A stretch of 64,000 bases of DNA from the NCBI RefSeq assembly GCF_018417535.1, contig NZ_CP070978.1, positions 2,294,001 to 2,358,000 of the forward strand, written 5' to 3'. The DNA comes from Burkholderia pyrrocinia (GTDB taxonomy: Bacteria; Pseudomonadota; Gammaproteobacteria; Burkholderiales; Burkholderiaceae). Below are positions 26,284 to 37,506 of this stretch, piece by piece. Below the pieces are notes generated by a model, which did no database searches, was not told the origin of the DNA, and saw only the letters and a program-made list of their open reading frames with translations. The position numbers and the translations under genes are program-made. Position 1 is the first letter of the stretch. Each line of letters opens with the position of its first letter.

Positions 26284-27183
26284 ATGACGGGGTATCCGGA
26301 AGCCGGGCGCGGGCTCATGCTGTCGGTGATGGCATCGACGCTGTTCGCGCTGATGTCGGCTTACGCGAAACTGCTCGCGCCGCTCACGGGGCTCGACATC
26401 TTCGCGTGGCGCGTATTGTGGACCGCGCCGGGCGCGCTCGCGCTGATCGCGCTGCGCGGCCGCTGGCCCGCGCTCGTCGCGCTCGCGCAGCGCGGCGTGC
26501 GCGACTGGCGTTTGCTGATCGCGCTGCCCGCGAGCGCGGCGCTGCTCGGCGTGCAGTTGTGGCTGTTCCTGTGGGCGCCGCTGCACGGCCGGATGCTCGA
26601 GGTGTCGCTCGGCTATTTCCTGCTGCCGCTGACGATGGTGCTCGTCGGCCGCTTCTACTATCACGAACGCCTCGATCCGCTGCAGTGGGCGGCGGTCGCG
26701 TGCGCCGCGCTCGGCGTCGCGCACGAAGTGTGGACGACGCGCGCGTTCGCGTGGCCGACGCTCGTCGTCGCGCTCGGCTATCCGCCGTATTTCGTGCTGC
26801 GCCGGCGGATCAACGCCGATTCGCTGGCCGCGTTCGCGGTCGAGATCGCGCTGCTGTGCCCGATCGCGTTCGCGATGGTCGCGACGAGCGCGACGCGTGT
26901 CGCGAGCCATCCGGTGCTGTGGGCCGTGCTGCTGCCGGGGCTCGGCGTACTCAGCACGCTCGCGCTCGCAAGCTACCTGAAGGCGAGCCGGATGCTGCCG
27001 ATGGCGCTGTTCGGGATTCTCGGCTATGTCGAGCCCGTGCTGCTCGTCGCGGTGTCGCTGCTGCTGCTCGGCGAAACGCTGAGCGTCGCGAAGCTCGCGA
27101 CGTACGGGCCGATCTGGGTCGCCGTCGCGCTGACCGCGTGGCACAGCGCCATGCTGATGCGGCGATTGCCCGCACGCGGATAA
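26284..27183 (+). CDS. EamA/RarD family membrane transporter
   Basis: A 299-residue inner-membrane protein with about ten hydrophobic helices in two EamA repeats. The sequence is close to RarD (chloramphenicol-sensitive protein): the N-terminal AKLLAPLTGLDIFAWRVLWTAPGALAL and the C-terminal LASYLKASRMLPMALFGILGYVEPVLLV are typical. It would export a small metabolite or drug. It follows acyP by 16 bp. Confidence 0.86.
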   Translation: MTGYPEAGRGLMLSVMASTLFALMSAYAKLLAPLTGLDIFAWRVLWTAPGALALIALRGRWPALVALAQRGVRDWRLLIALPASAALLGVQLWLFLWAPLHGRMLEVSLGYFLLPLTMVLVGRFYYHERLDPLQWAAVACAALGVAHEVWTTRAFAWPTLVVALGYPPYFVLRRRINADSLAAFAVEIALLCPIAFAMVATSATRVASHPVLWAVLLPGLGVLSTLALASYLKASRMLPMALFGILGYVEPVLLVAVSLLLLGETLSVAKLATYGPIWVAVALTAWHSAMLMRRLPARG

Positions 27184-27582
27184 ACGTCGAGCTCGATCGC
27201 GGTGCGGCCGCGCGGAACGTGCCGCGCATCGCGCATCGAACATCGGTCGAACAGCCGCCGAACGCATCGATGCTGACTGCAAACTGGCGTCGCGCTGACG
27301 TGAATCTGGCGACACTGCCTGCTTCATGTCGCCGGCCTCGCCGTTGTAATCGAACAGAAGATTCGGTTGCACTTTGTTACTTAGGGTCTCCCCCGATCGG
27401 CCATTAGACTGGCCTGACCGACTTCCCTTCGTATGCAGCTTTCCAATGAACGGTCATCTCCGTGCCTGGCCGGCCGGGTTGGCGCGATGCGAGCATACGC
27501 GTATCGCCGCTGATCGCGCTCGCCTTCTCCTTCCCGATCCTTTCCCCGGCGCGTGTCGTGCCGCCGTTGCGCAGGTGCGCTC
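27184..27582. other. Intergenic region, nothing identified
   Basis: 399 bp before the opgC-like gene. There is a short AT-richer stretch at about 27355-27420. No convincing -10/-35 pair, repeat or small gene was found. Confidence 0.45.
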
Positions 27583-28707
27583 ATGTCGTTGAGCATGCCG
27601 CCTTCCGCCACGGTTCAGCCGTCGCGCAGCGGCCGCCTGATCGAAGTCGATTTCTTCCGCGGGCTTGTGCTGTTGATGATCGTCGTCGATCACATCGGCG
27701 CGAGCGTGCTGTCGCGCGTGACGCTGCACGCGTTCGCGCTGTGCGACGCGGCCGAAGTGTTCGTCTTCCTCGGCGGCTTCGCGACCGCGAGCGCGTACGG
27801 CGCGATCGCCGAACGGCACGGTGCGCGTGCCGCGCAGCGCCGGTTCGTGCGCCGCGCGATGCAGATCTACCGCGCGTTTCTCGCGACGTCGACGCTGATG
27901 CTCGTCGTGTCGGCCGTGCTCGATCACTACGGGATCGATGCGCCGAACCTCGCGCTCGACGACGTCAGCGTGATGCTCGCGTCGCCGCTCACGGGCCTCG
28001 CCGAATTGCTGACGTTCCAGCGCCAGCCGTATCTCGCGTCGGTGCTGCCGATGTATGTGCTGTTCGCGCTCGCGTCGCCGGCGCTCGTGCCGTGCGCGCG
28101 CCGCCATCCGTGGCTGCTGGTCGCGTTCAGCGTCGCGTCGTGGCTGGCGGCGGGCTGGCTCGGCCCCGAACTGCTGGACACCGACGGCTTCCGCTGGAGC
28201 TTCAACCCGTTCGCATGGCAACTGATGTTCGTCGCCGGCGTGCTGGCGCGCTGTCAGCCGTTCTACCGAAGCGTCGCGCTCGGGCGGTGGGGCGCCGAGG
28301 CGACCGGCGTCGCGTGCGCGGTCGTGCTCGGCTGTGCGAGCTACAAGCTGTTCTCGGGGCTGCCGCTGCCCGAAGGCGTGCTCAAGCGCGATCTCGCGCT
28401 GCCGCGCGTCGTGAGTTTCGCGGCCATCGCGTGGCTGATGGCCGATTGCGTGCGCTACGGCTGGATCGCGCGGATCGCGCAGGCCGTGCGCCCCGTCGTC
28501 GCCGTCGGCCAGCGCGGGCTGATCTGCTTCGTCGCGGGGGCGGCGATCTCGCTCGTAATCGATTCGCTGCTGCACCCGGTCGCGCACAGCGCGGATCTGC
28601 GGCATGTCGGCGTGGGCCTCGTGGCCGACGCATGCGCGCTCGGGCTGATGATGGCCGTGGCCGGTTCGGGAACGTGGATCGCGCGATGGCGAAGCGCGGC
28701 CGCGTGA
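27583..28707 (+). CDS. OpgC-domain membrane protein
   Basis: A 374-residue polytopic membrane protein with about ten helices and the OpgC signature: the N-terminal RLIEVDFFRGLVLLMIVVDHIG and VFVFLGGFATASAYG, and the middle PYLASVLPMYVLFALASPAL. OpgC in E. coli puts succinyl groups on osmoregulated periplasmic glucans, and this protein belongs to the same acyltransferase-3-like group. I chose ATG 27583; 27553 and 27595 are alternatives. Single gene. Confidence 0.86.
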   Translation: MSLSMPPSATVQPSRSGRLIEVDFFRGLVLLMIVVDHIGASVLSRVTLHAFALCDAAEVFVFLGGFATASAYGAIAERHGARAAQRRFVRRAMQIYRAFLATSTLMLVVSAVLDHYGIDAPNLALDDVSVMLASPLTGLAELLTFQRQPYLASVLPMYVLFALASPALVPCARRHPWLLVAFSVASWLAAGWLGPELLDTDGFRWSFNPFAWQLMFVAGVLARCQPFYRSVALGRWGAEATGVACAVVLGCASYKLFSGLPLPEGVLKRDLALPRVVSFAAIAWLMADCVRYGWIARIAQAVRPVVAVGQRGLICFVAGAAISLVIDSLLHPVAHSADLRHVGVGLVADACALGLMMAVAGSGTWIARWRSAAA

Positions 28708-28753
28708 GCGGCGCGGGAGGCGGCACGTGCGGCACGCAACGTGCCGCGCGGCG

Positions 28754-28960
28754 TCAGTGAGGTGAGCCGATACGGGAGCGGGGAACGGCGGTCGCTTCGT
28801 CGGATTCGGCGTCGTCGCGGTCGTCCGGCGCCGGGTCGTCGTGTTCCGCGAGCACCGCGTCGACTTCGGCTGCGGCCCGGGCGGCGCGTATCGCGGTGCA
28901 GCGCTGAGCGTGCCGGATGTCCGACAGTATCCTCAGGAGCCGCGTGGTCTTGCTTTTCAT
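28754..28960 (-). CDS. Small hypothetical protein
   Basis: A 68-residue protein: a basic helical N-terminus (KSKTTRLLRILSDIRHAQR) and an acidic Asp/Ala-rich C-terminal half. A strong AGGGGAA ribosome site lies before ATG 28960, which supports translation. Downstream of and same-stranded with the POT transporter (gap 117 bp). Family not recognised. Confidence 0.55.
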   Translation of the reverse strand: MKSKTTRLLRILSDIRHAQRCTAIRAARAAAEVDAVLAEHDDPAPDDRDDAESDEATAVPRSRIGSPH

Positions 28961-29077
28961 CGTATTCCCCTGCCTGTCGCGCGTCTCGGTTGAAGCGCTT
29001 CTTGCAACCAGTGTAGGACGCGATCGCGCAACCGGCAGGGGAATGTGGCGTGCATGCCGCACGCCAAGGGATAGTAC

Positions 29078-30598
29078 TTACTGGGCCGCGACGGCGGCCT
29101 GCGCCTGCAGCGCTTCTTCGCGGCGCTCTTCCGCGCAGCGCTGATGCTGGCGCGACAGGCGGTTCATCAGCGGCAGCAGCAGCAGCGCGAGCAGCATGCC
29201 GATCGCGGCGAGCCAGCCGAGCTTCTCGAACAGCGACAGGTAGAGCGGCAGCGATTCGGTGGCCGGCAGCTCGTGCGACGGCATCTGCGCGAAGTTCGCG
29301 ACGACGCTGCCGAGATACTGCGACACGCCCGTCGCGACGAAATACGCACCCATCATGAAGCCGCTCATGCGCGCCGGCACGTAGCGAGCGATCATCGCAA
29401 GGCCGAGGCCGCTCACCAGCAGCTCGCCGAGCGAGTAGAGGCCGTAGCCCCACACCATGAACCACGACGACACGCGGCCGTCGACCGCGTAACGACCGCT
29501 GATCGTGAACACCAGGTAGCCCGCGGCGACCGCGCCGAAACCGAGCGCGTACTTCGCGGCGACCGGCAGGTCACGGCCGCCCTTCGCGACCGCGTTGTAG
29601 ACCCACACGAGCACCGGGCTCAGCAGCATGATCCAGATCGGGTTCAGCGCCTGGAACTGCGCGGCGCTCCACGTGAACAGCGTCGTGCCGAACAGGATGA
29701 AGCGCGGATCGACGTTGCGCAGCGCGAACAGCGTCAGCGACGTCGACATCTGCACGTAGAAGATGAAGAACAGGATCACCTGGCCGATCAGCACGAGCGC
29801 CGCGATCAGGCCCGCGCGCTCCGAGCGCTCCGACTTCGCGATCATGTACGCGAAGATCGCGAGGATCGCGAACGCTGCCGTCCACACGCTGGCAACCGCG
29901 AGCTGCTTGTGCTGCAGCACGTACAGCGTGATCAGCGCGAGCGCGACGCCGCCCAGGGCGACCGCGCCGAGGCGCTTCCAGCGGATCGGTTCGTCGTCGG
30001 GCTGCGAGCCGACGTGCGCGAGCGTGCGATGCATCAGCATGAAGTTGAGGATCGCGAGCAGCATGCCGCCGCAGCAGACCGCGAACGCGGCGTGCCAGCC
30101 CCAGTGATCCTTGATCCACGGCGTCGCGAGCATCGACACCGTCGAGCCGATGTTGACCGCCATGTAGTAGATCGTGAATGCGCTGTCGATGCGCGCATCG
30201 TCGCCTTCATAGATGCGGCGCACGAGGTTCGCCGCGTTGGCCTTGAACAGGCCGTTGCCGACGACGATCACGCCGAGCGACGCGTACATGTACGTGAGCT
30301 GGTCGTTCGGTACCGCGAGCATCAGGTAGCCGGTGCACAGCACGGCCGCGCCGATGATCATCGTGCGGCGGGCGCCGAGCACCTTGTCGCCGATCCAGCC
30401 GCCGATCGACGGTGCCGCATAGACGAGCGCGGTGAACGCACCCCAGGTCAGGTTCGCATGGCTGTCGGTGAAACCGAGCCGGTCGACCATGAAGAGGACC
30501 AGGAGCGCGGCCATGCCGTAGTAGCCGAAGCGCTCCCACATTTCGATGAGGAAGACCGTCGTAAACGATCGGGTTTGTGAAACAGGTGAATGCATCAT
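29078..30598 (-). CDS. Proton-dependent oligopeptide (POT) transporter
   Basis: A 506-residue major-facilitator peptide transporter of the POT/PTR2 family. The ExxER proton-coupling motif is visible in EMWERFGYYG (about residues 17-26), followed by the loop GGWIGDKVLGARRT and the POT region FTIYYMAVNIGS. About fourteen transmembrane helices fit the DtpA type. It imports di- and tripeptides with protons. The start is the double ATG at 30598. Close to the opp operon, so this stretch is peptide-centred. Confidence 0.9.
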   Translation of the reverse strand: MMHSPVSQTRSFTTVFLIEMWERFGYYGMAALLVLFMVDRLGFTDSHANLTWGAFTALVYAAPSIGGWIGDKVLGARRTMIIGAAVLCTGYLMLAVPNDQLTYMYASLGVIVVGNGLFKANAANLVRRIYEGDDARIDSAFTIYYMAVNIGSTVSMLATPWIKDHWGWHAAFAVCCGGMLLAILNFMLMHRTLAHVGSQPDDEPIRWKRLGAVALGGVALALITLYVLQHKQLAVASVWTAAFAILAIFAYMIAKSERSERAGLIAALVLIGQVILFFIFYVQMSTSLTLFALRNVDPRFILFGTTLFTWSAAQFQALNPIWIMLLSPVLVWVYNAVAKGGRDLPVAAKYALGFGAVAAGYLVFTISGRYAVDGRVSSWFMVWGYGLYSLGELLVSGLGLAMIARYVPARMSGFMMGAYFVATGVSQYLGSVVANFAQMPSHELPATESLPLYLSLFEKLGWLAAIGMLLALLLLPLMNRLSRQHQRCAEERREEALQAQAAVAAQ

Positions 30599-31097
30599 CA
30601 ATCTCGTTTGAAACGGACGGCACGGATCACGCGTCGTCTTGGGGTCGAACTGGAGCCGATGCACAATGGGCCGGATAGGCTTTGCGCTGGCGATGGAACA
30701 GTCGGGCGGTTAACCCGGGCCGGGGTCGGACTCCGCATGATAGGGCGGCGAGTGGCCCCGACCGGCGCGCGAATGGTAACGTTCGCCGGTCCGGTGCGTC
30801 AGGTATGCGCCACTCAGGGAAACTCCCGATGCGGCAGCAGCTTTCAAGAACATTCGTCTCATAACCTATTTGTAAGATTTCTCTCCGGCCCTCCGAAGAT
30901 TCCCGGAGAGCCGCTTGCAGCTTGCCTGTGAAGCCGGCGAGTCTGGCAAGATAGCGCGTCGTTTCGCTCGTCTCGTGCCCCGTTTAGTGCACCGGGCTCA
31001 ACACCGAAGACGTGCGTGAACCCGAAGACTAAGCTATCTCGAATTAACTTAGTTACTTTCCATCAAACATTTTTTGACGACTACTTTTCGGCCTGCT
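30599..31097. other. Divergent intergenic region of POT transporter and XRE-cupin gene
   Basis: 499 bp. The last 100 bp are AT-rich and carry an inverted repeat ACTAAG (31028-31033) / CTTAGT (31048-31053) 14 bp apart, 45 bp before the regulator start. This is a candidate operator/promoter area. A further AT-rich stretch lies at about 30860-30885. No gene seen. Confidence 0.45.
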
Positions 31098-31679
31098 ATG
31101 GTTCCCCCCACTGAAAACCCGCGGTCCGCAGACGCTGCCGCCGTACTGGGCAGCAAGATTCGCGCGTTGCGCCAACGACTCAAGCGCACGCTCGACGACA
31201 CCGCTACCGCCGCGGGGATTTCGAAGCCGTTTCTGTCTCAAGTCGAGCGCGGGCTCGCGTCGCCGTCACTGACGTCGCTGGCCGGTATCGCGCACGCGCT
31301 CGGTGTGACGGTGCAGTACTTCGTGGATACGCCGAGCGAGGAACGCTCGGTCTGCCGAGGCGAGCAGTTGCGCTTCTTCGGGTTTGCCGATTCGGCGAAC
31401 CTGTTCGCGCGGCTGACGAACGTATCCGAAGGGCGACAGCTCGAGGCGATCCTCGTGAGGTTGCCGCCGGGGCAGAAGCGGTCCGAGGTGACGACACATG
31501 CGGGAGAGGAGTTCCTGTATGTGATTGAAGGGGAAGTGTCGCTGACGCTGGAAGGCAAGACGTTCGTCCTGCAGGCCGGCGACAGTTCGCACTATCAGTC
31601 GACGGTCCCGCACAGTTGGGTCAACACCGCGAAGATCGAGTCGGTGGTGGTCTGGGTCGGTACACCGAGGCTGTTCTAA
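31098..31679 (+). CDS. XRE-family regulator with cupin domain
   Basis: A 193-residue protein with an XRE helix-turn-helix (about residues 18-74: LDDTATAAGISKPFLSQVERG) and a C-terminal cupin_2 domain (about 120-190, with HAGEEFLYVIEGEVSLTLEG and AGDSSHYQSTVPHSW). It belongs to the same broad class as the regulator at 2401-2943, but the proteins differ outside the fold. It is encoded immediately before the opp operon and is its likely regulator (inference). ATG 31098 fits the family; a TTG at 31074 is in frame. Confidence 0.87.
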   Translation: MVPPTENPRSADAAAVLGSKIRALRQRLKRTLDDTATAAGISKPFLSQVERGLASPSLTSLAGIAHALGVTVQYFVDTPSEERSVCRGEQLRFFGFADSANLFARLTNVSEGRQLEAILVRLPPGQKRSEVTTHAGEEFLYVIEGEVSLTLEGKTFVLQAGDSSHYQSTVPHSWVNTAKIESVVVWVGTPRLF

Positions 31680-31682
31680 CGC

Positions 31683-31739
31683 ACAGGTATTCCTTCGTTT
31701 CCAAGACGGAATGCCTGTCGAAAGAAACGTAAGGAATAC
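31683..31739. promoter_or_regulatory. Overlapping inverted repeats before oppA
   Basis: ACAGGTATTCC (31683-31693) can pair with GGAATGCCTGT (31708-31718), while GTATTCCTT inside the same left arm (31687-31695) pairs perfectly with AAGGAATAC (31731-31739). The two pairings exclude each other. It could be a terminator-like structure for the regulator gene or three operator half-sites of it. Confidence 0.4.
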
Positions 31740-31858
31740 TAATATGCAATACGGGAATCACGGGCCTCCTCAATCGCTGCACCCGTCAGCGTCTCACGCG
31801 TAAGCCGCGGCATTCGCCGCGCGACGCTCACCGAACCCACTTTCTCAAGACTGCCACG

Positions 31859-33472
31859 ATGAAATCCTTGCATGCCATGTTGGCCGTGCTGGCCGCGCTC
31901 GCCCTGACGACGCCCGTCGCCCACGCCGTTACCGTTCCGTCGAACGTCGCGCTCGCTCCTCAACAGGACCTGACGCGACAGGTGCCCGCCGAGGTCGAGT
32001 CGCTCGACCCCGCGCACATCGAATCGTGGACCGGCAACACGATCGGCCTCGACCTGTTCGAAGGGCTCGCCCGCATCGATGCGGCCGGCCAGGTCGTGCC
32101 GGGCGTCGCGCTGTCGTGGGAGCGCAAGACGCCGCAAACGTGGATCTTCAAGCTTCGCCACGACGCAAAGTGGAGCAACGGCCAGCCGGTGACGGCCGCC
32201 GATTTCGTCTATGCGTGGCAGCGCCTCGTCGATCCGAAGACGGGCTCGAAATACACGATCCTCGTCGAGTTCGTGAAGAATTCGAAGGACATCATCGCGG
32301 GCAAGGCCGCGCCGTCGACGCTTGGCGTGCGCGCGATCGACCCGTACACGCTCGAGGTGACGACCGACGTGCCCGTCGCGTTCTTCCCGGAGCTGACCGC
32401 GATGGTGCCGCTTGCGCCGGTGAACAAGGACACGGTGACAAAGCTCGGCGACGCATGGACGCGCCCGGGCAATATCGTCAGCAACGGCCCGTTCCAACTG
32501 GTCGACTGGCAGCCGAACAACCGCATCGTGATCGCGAAGGACGCGAAGTACTGGAACGCGCCGAAGGTCGTGATCAACAAGGTTACGTACCTGCCGATCG
32601 AAAGCGACGAGACCGCGATGCGCATGTACCAGGCCGGCCAGATCGACTACAGCTACTCGATCCCGTCGGGCATCTTCCAGCAGGTCAGCAAGCAGTTCGG
32701 CGGCGAACTGCGCCAGGGCCTGCAGCTCGCGACGTACTACTACTACCTGAACAACAGCGATCCGGCGCTGAAGGACAAGCGCGTGCGCCAGGCGCTGTCG
32801 ATGGTGCTCGATCGCGAGGTGCTGACCTCGAAGCTCACGCAGGCCGGCGAGAAGCCGATGTACGGGCTGATGCCGAACGGCACGAAGGGCGTGCAGCCGT
32901 TCACGCCGGATTGGGCGTCGTGGCCGATGGCCAAGCGCGTCGAGACGGCCAAGAACCTGCTGAAGCAGGCCGGCTACTCGGATGCGAAGCCGCTGTCGTT
33001 CACGCTGACCTACAACACCAACGACCTGCACAAGAAGGTCGCGCTGTTCGCCGCGTCGGAATGGCGCACGAAGCTCGGCGTCAACACCAAGCTCGAGAAC
33101 GTCGAGTTCAAGGTGCTGATGAAAGAGCGGCATGACGGCAAGGTGCAGATCGCGCGCGACGGCTGGTTCGCCGACTACAACGACGCGATGACGTTCTTCG
33201 ACCTGCTGCGCTGCGGCAGCGCGCAGAACACGGTCGGCTACTGCAACAAGCAGGCCGACGCGCTCGTCGACGAAGGCAACCAGAAGCTCGACGACAAGGC
33301 GCGCGCCGCGCTGCTCACGCAGGCGCACGACCTCGCGCTGAACGACACGCCGATGGTGCCGCTGTTCCAGTACTCGGCCGACCGTCTCGTGAAGCCGTAC
33401 GTCGGCGGCTACTCGCTGAAGAACGTGATCGACATGCGTGCTTCGCAGGACATGTACCTGGTCAAGCACTGA
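31859..33472 (+). CDS. oppA: Oligopeptide ABC transporter substrate-binding protein OppA
   Basis: A 537-residue periplasmic peptide-binding protein (SBP_bac_5) with a Sec signal peptide (about residues 1-23, ending AHAV). Signatures are VESLDPAHIESWTGNTIGLDLFEGL, the WSNGQPVTAADFVYAWQRL segment and RVRQALSMVLDRE. Length and sequence are close to OppA/MppA. It captures peptides for the permease encoded immediately downstream. First gene of the oppABCDF operon, 11 bp before oppB. Confidence 0.92.
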   Translation: MKSLHAMLAVLAALALTTPVAHAVTVPSNVALAPQQDLTRQVPAEVESLDPAHIESWTGNTIGLDLFEGLARIDAAGQVVPGVALSWERKTPQTWIFKLRHDAKWSNGQPVTAADFVYAWQRLVDPKTGSKYTILVEFVKNSKDIIAGKAAPSTLGVRAIDPYTLEVTTDVPVAFFPELTAMVPLAPVNKDTVTKLGDAWTRPGNIVSNGPFQLVDWQPNNRIVIAKDAKYWNAPKVVINKVTYLPIESDETAMRMYQAGQIDYSYSIPSGIFQQVSKQFGGELRQGLQLATYYYYLNNSDPALKDKRVRQALSMVLDREVLTSKLTQAGEKPMYGLMPNGTKGVQPFTPDWASWPMAKRVETAKNLLKQAGYSDAKPLSFTLTYNTNDLHKKVALFAASEWRTKLGVNTKLENVEFKVLMKERHDGKVQIARDGWFADYNDAMTFFDLLRCGSAQNTVGYCNKQADALVDEGNQKLDDKARAALLTQAHDLALNDTPMVPLFQYSADRLVKPYVGGYSLKNVIDMRASQDMYLVKH

Positions 33473-33483
33473 GCGGAGCGATC

Positions 33484-34422
33484 ATGCTGGCCTACGCACT
33501 GAGGCGCACGTTGTGGGCGGTGCCGACGATCCTCGCGGTCGTCACCGTCTGCTACCTGCTGCTGCATTTCACGCCCGGCGGCCCGTTCGATACGGAGAAG
33601 CAGCTTTCCGCCGCGACGCTCGCGAACCTGAACGCGAAGTACCACCTCGACCAGCCGCTGTGGAAGCAGTACCTGATGTATCTCGACGCGCTGCTGCACG
33701 GCGACCTCGGTCCGTCGTTCCGCTATGTCGACTGGTCCGTGAACGACCTCGTGCGCAAGGCGCTGCCGGTGAGTCTCGGCGTGGGCGGCGTGTCGATCCC
33801 GATCTCGATCGGGCTCGGCGTGCTGCTCGGCACCGTCGCGGCCGTGCGCCGCGACAGCTTCATCGACCGCATCGTGATGCTGATCGGCAACGTCGGCAAC
33901 GTCGTGCCGCCGTTCGTGCTCGGCCCGGTGCTCGTGTGGATCTTCGCGATCCTGCTGAAGACCTCGGCCGGCAACGGCTGGCTGCCGGCGGGCGGCTGGG
34001 GCGACGGCGGCTGGCAGTACCGGCTGCTGCCGATCGTGCTGCTGACCTTCATCAACATGTCGCTGCTCGCGCGCGTGATGCGCGGCTCGATGATCGAGAC
34101 GCTGTCGAGCAACTACATCCGCACCGCGCGCGCGAAGGGCCTGCCGGGCTCGACGATCGTGCTGCGCCACGCGCTGAAGCCCGCGCTGATGCCGGTCGTG
34201 TCGCTGTTCGGCACGGTCTGCATCTCGTCGATCACGGCTGCCGTCGTCACCGAATCGGTGTTCGCGCTGCCGGGGCTCGGGCAGCTCGTCGTGAACGGTG
34301 CGATCAACCGCGACTACACGCTGGTGCTCGGCCTCGTCGTGCTGACGACCGTCTGCGCGGTGCTGTTCAACCTGCTGGTCGACCTCGCGTACGCGTGGCT
34401 CGATCCGCGCATCCGTTATTGA
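33484..34422 (+). CDS. oppB: Oligopeptide ABC transporter permease OppB
   Basis: A 312-residue inner-membrane permease with about six helices. The N-terminal MLAYALRRTLWAVPTILAVVTVCY and HFTPGGPFD are typical of OppB. The EAA loop that contacts the ATPases is ARAKGLPGSTIVLRHALKPA (about residues 214-233), followed by VTESVFALPGLGQLVV. It forms the channel together with OppC. Confidence 0.92.
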   Translation: MLAYALRRTLWAVPTILAVVTVCYLLLHFTPGGPFDTEKQLSAATLANLNAKYHLDQPLWKQYLMYLDALLHGDLGPSFRYVDWSVNDLVRKALPVSLGVGGVSIPISIGLGVLLGTVAAVRRDSFIDRIVMLIGNVGNVVPPFVLGPVLVWIFAILLKTSAGNGWLPAGGWGDGGWQYRLLPIVLLTFINMSLLARVMRGSMIETLSSNYIRTARAKGLPGSTIVLRHALKPALMPVVSLFGTVCISSITAAVVTESVFALPGLGQLVVNGAINRDYTLVLGLVVLTTVCAVLFNLLVDLAYAWLDPRIRY

Positions 34423-34435
34423 GCGAGGCACAGCG

Positions 34436-35338
34436 ATGACTCCGACTACTCCCGTCGTCGGCCTGCCCGTGCAGACCGACTCGCCGCCGCGTTCGCGCTC
34501 GCCGCTTGCGCTCGCGATGGCGCGCTTCCTTCACAACCGCGCGGCCGTGTTCAGCCTCGTGCTGCTCGTGCTGATCACGCTCGCGTGCGTCGTCGGCCCG
34601 TGGCTGCTCGCGGCCGATCCCGCCGCGAGCGACTGGAGCTCGATCAGCCTGCCGCCGACGTGGGCGAACCAGCACTGGTTCGGCACCGACGAGCTCGGCC
34701 GCGACCTGCTGGTGCGCACGCTGATCGGCGGCCGCGTGTCGATCGAGGTCGGCGTGCTCGGCACGCTCGTGTCGGGCCTGTTCGGCGTCGCGTGGGGCGC
34801 GACCGCGGGCTTCGCGGGCGGCCGTGTCGACTCCGTGATGATGCGCATCGTCGACATGATGTACGCGATCCCGTACCTGCTGATCGCGATCCTGATGATG
34901 ACCCTGTTCGGCCGCTCGTTCATGCTCGTCGTGCTGACCATCAGCGCGTTCTCGTGGATCGACATGGCGCGTGTCGTGCGCGGCCAGACGCTGTCGCTGC
35001 GCAACCGCGAGTTCGTCGATGCGGCGCGCGCGATCGGCGTGACGCCGACGTCGATCGTGCTGCGCCACGTCGTGCCGAACCTGCTCGGTGTGGTCGTCGT
35101 GTACGCGACCGTGTCGGTGCCGGGCATCGTGCTGACCGAATCGGTGCTGTCGTTCCTCGGCCTCGGCGTGCAGGAGCCGATGACGAGCTGGGGCGTGCTG
35201 ATCCAGGACGGCGCGCAGAAACTGGAATCGATGCCGTGGCTGCTGCTGGCCCCGGCCGTCATGCTGTGCGTGACGCTCTACTGCGTGAACTTCGTTGGCG
35301 ACGGCCTGCGTGACGCGCTCGACCCGAAGGATCGCTGA
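34436..35338 (+). CDS. oppC: Oligopeptide ABC transporter permease OppC
   Basis: A 300-residue permease with an N-terminal cytoplasmic extension and six helices. OppC features are HWFGTDELGRDLLVRTLIGGR, the EAA loop ARAIGVTPTSIVLRHVVPN (about residues 198-216) and SFLGLGVQEPMTSWG. Two bases separate its stop from the oppD start, so translation is likely coupled. Confidence 0.92.
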   Translation: MTPTTPVVGLPVQTDSPPRSRSPLALAMARFLHNRAAVFSLVLLVLITLACVVGPWLLAADPAASDWSSISLPPTWANQHWFGTDELGRDLLVRTLIGGRVSIEVGVLGTLVSGLFGVAWGATAGFAGGRVDSVMMRIVDMMYAIPYLLIAILMMTLFGRSFMLVVLTISAFSWIDMARVVRGQTLSLRNREFVDAARAIGVTPTSIVLRHVVPNLLGVVVVYATVSVPGIVLTESVLSFLGLGVQEPMTSWGVLIQDGAQKLESMPWLLLAPAVMLCVTLYCVNFVGDGLRDALDPKDR

Positions 35339-35339
35339 G

Positions 35340-37348
<2,009 letters not shown>

Positions 37349-37506
37349 TTTGAAGTAGCGCAACCAATAAAACCAGGCAGGTCAACAGGGGCAGGTGCGG
37401 CGCGAACGATCTTCGCGTTGCGGGTACAGGCGCGTCCTTAACCGGGCGCGCCGGGGGGCCGGGAGCGGATCGCAACCGGCGTGGACGATATCAACACAAG
37501 ACGAGA

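Noticed and set aside
2401..31679. The two XRE-cupin regulators as recent duplicates
   Set aside because: They share only the family architecture; the sequences around the helix-turn-helix and cupin differ clearly.
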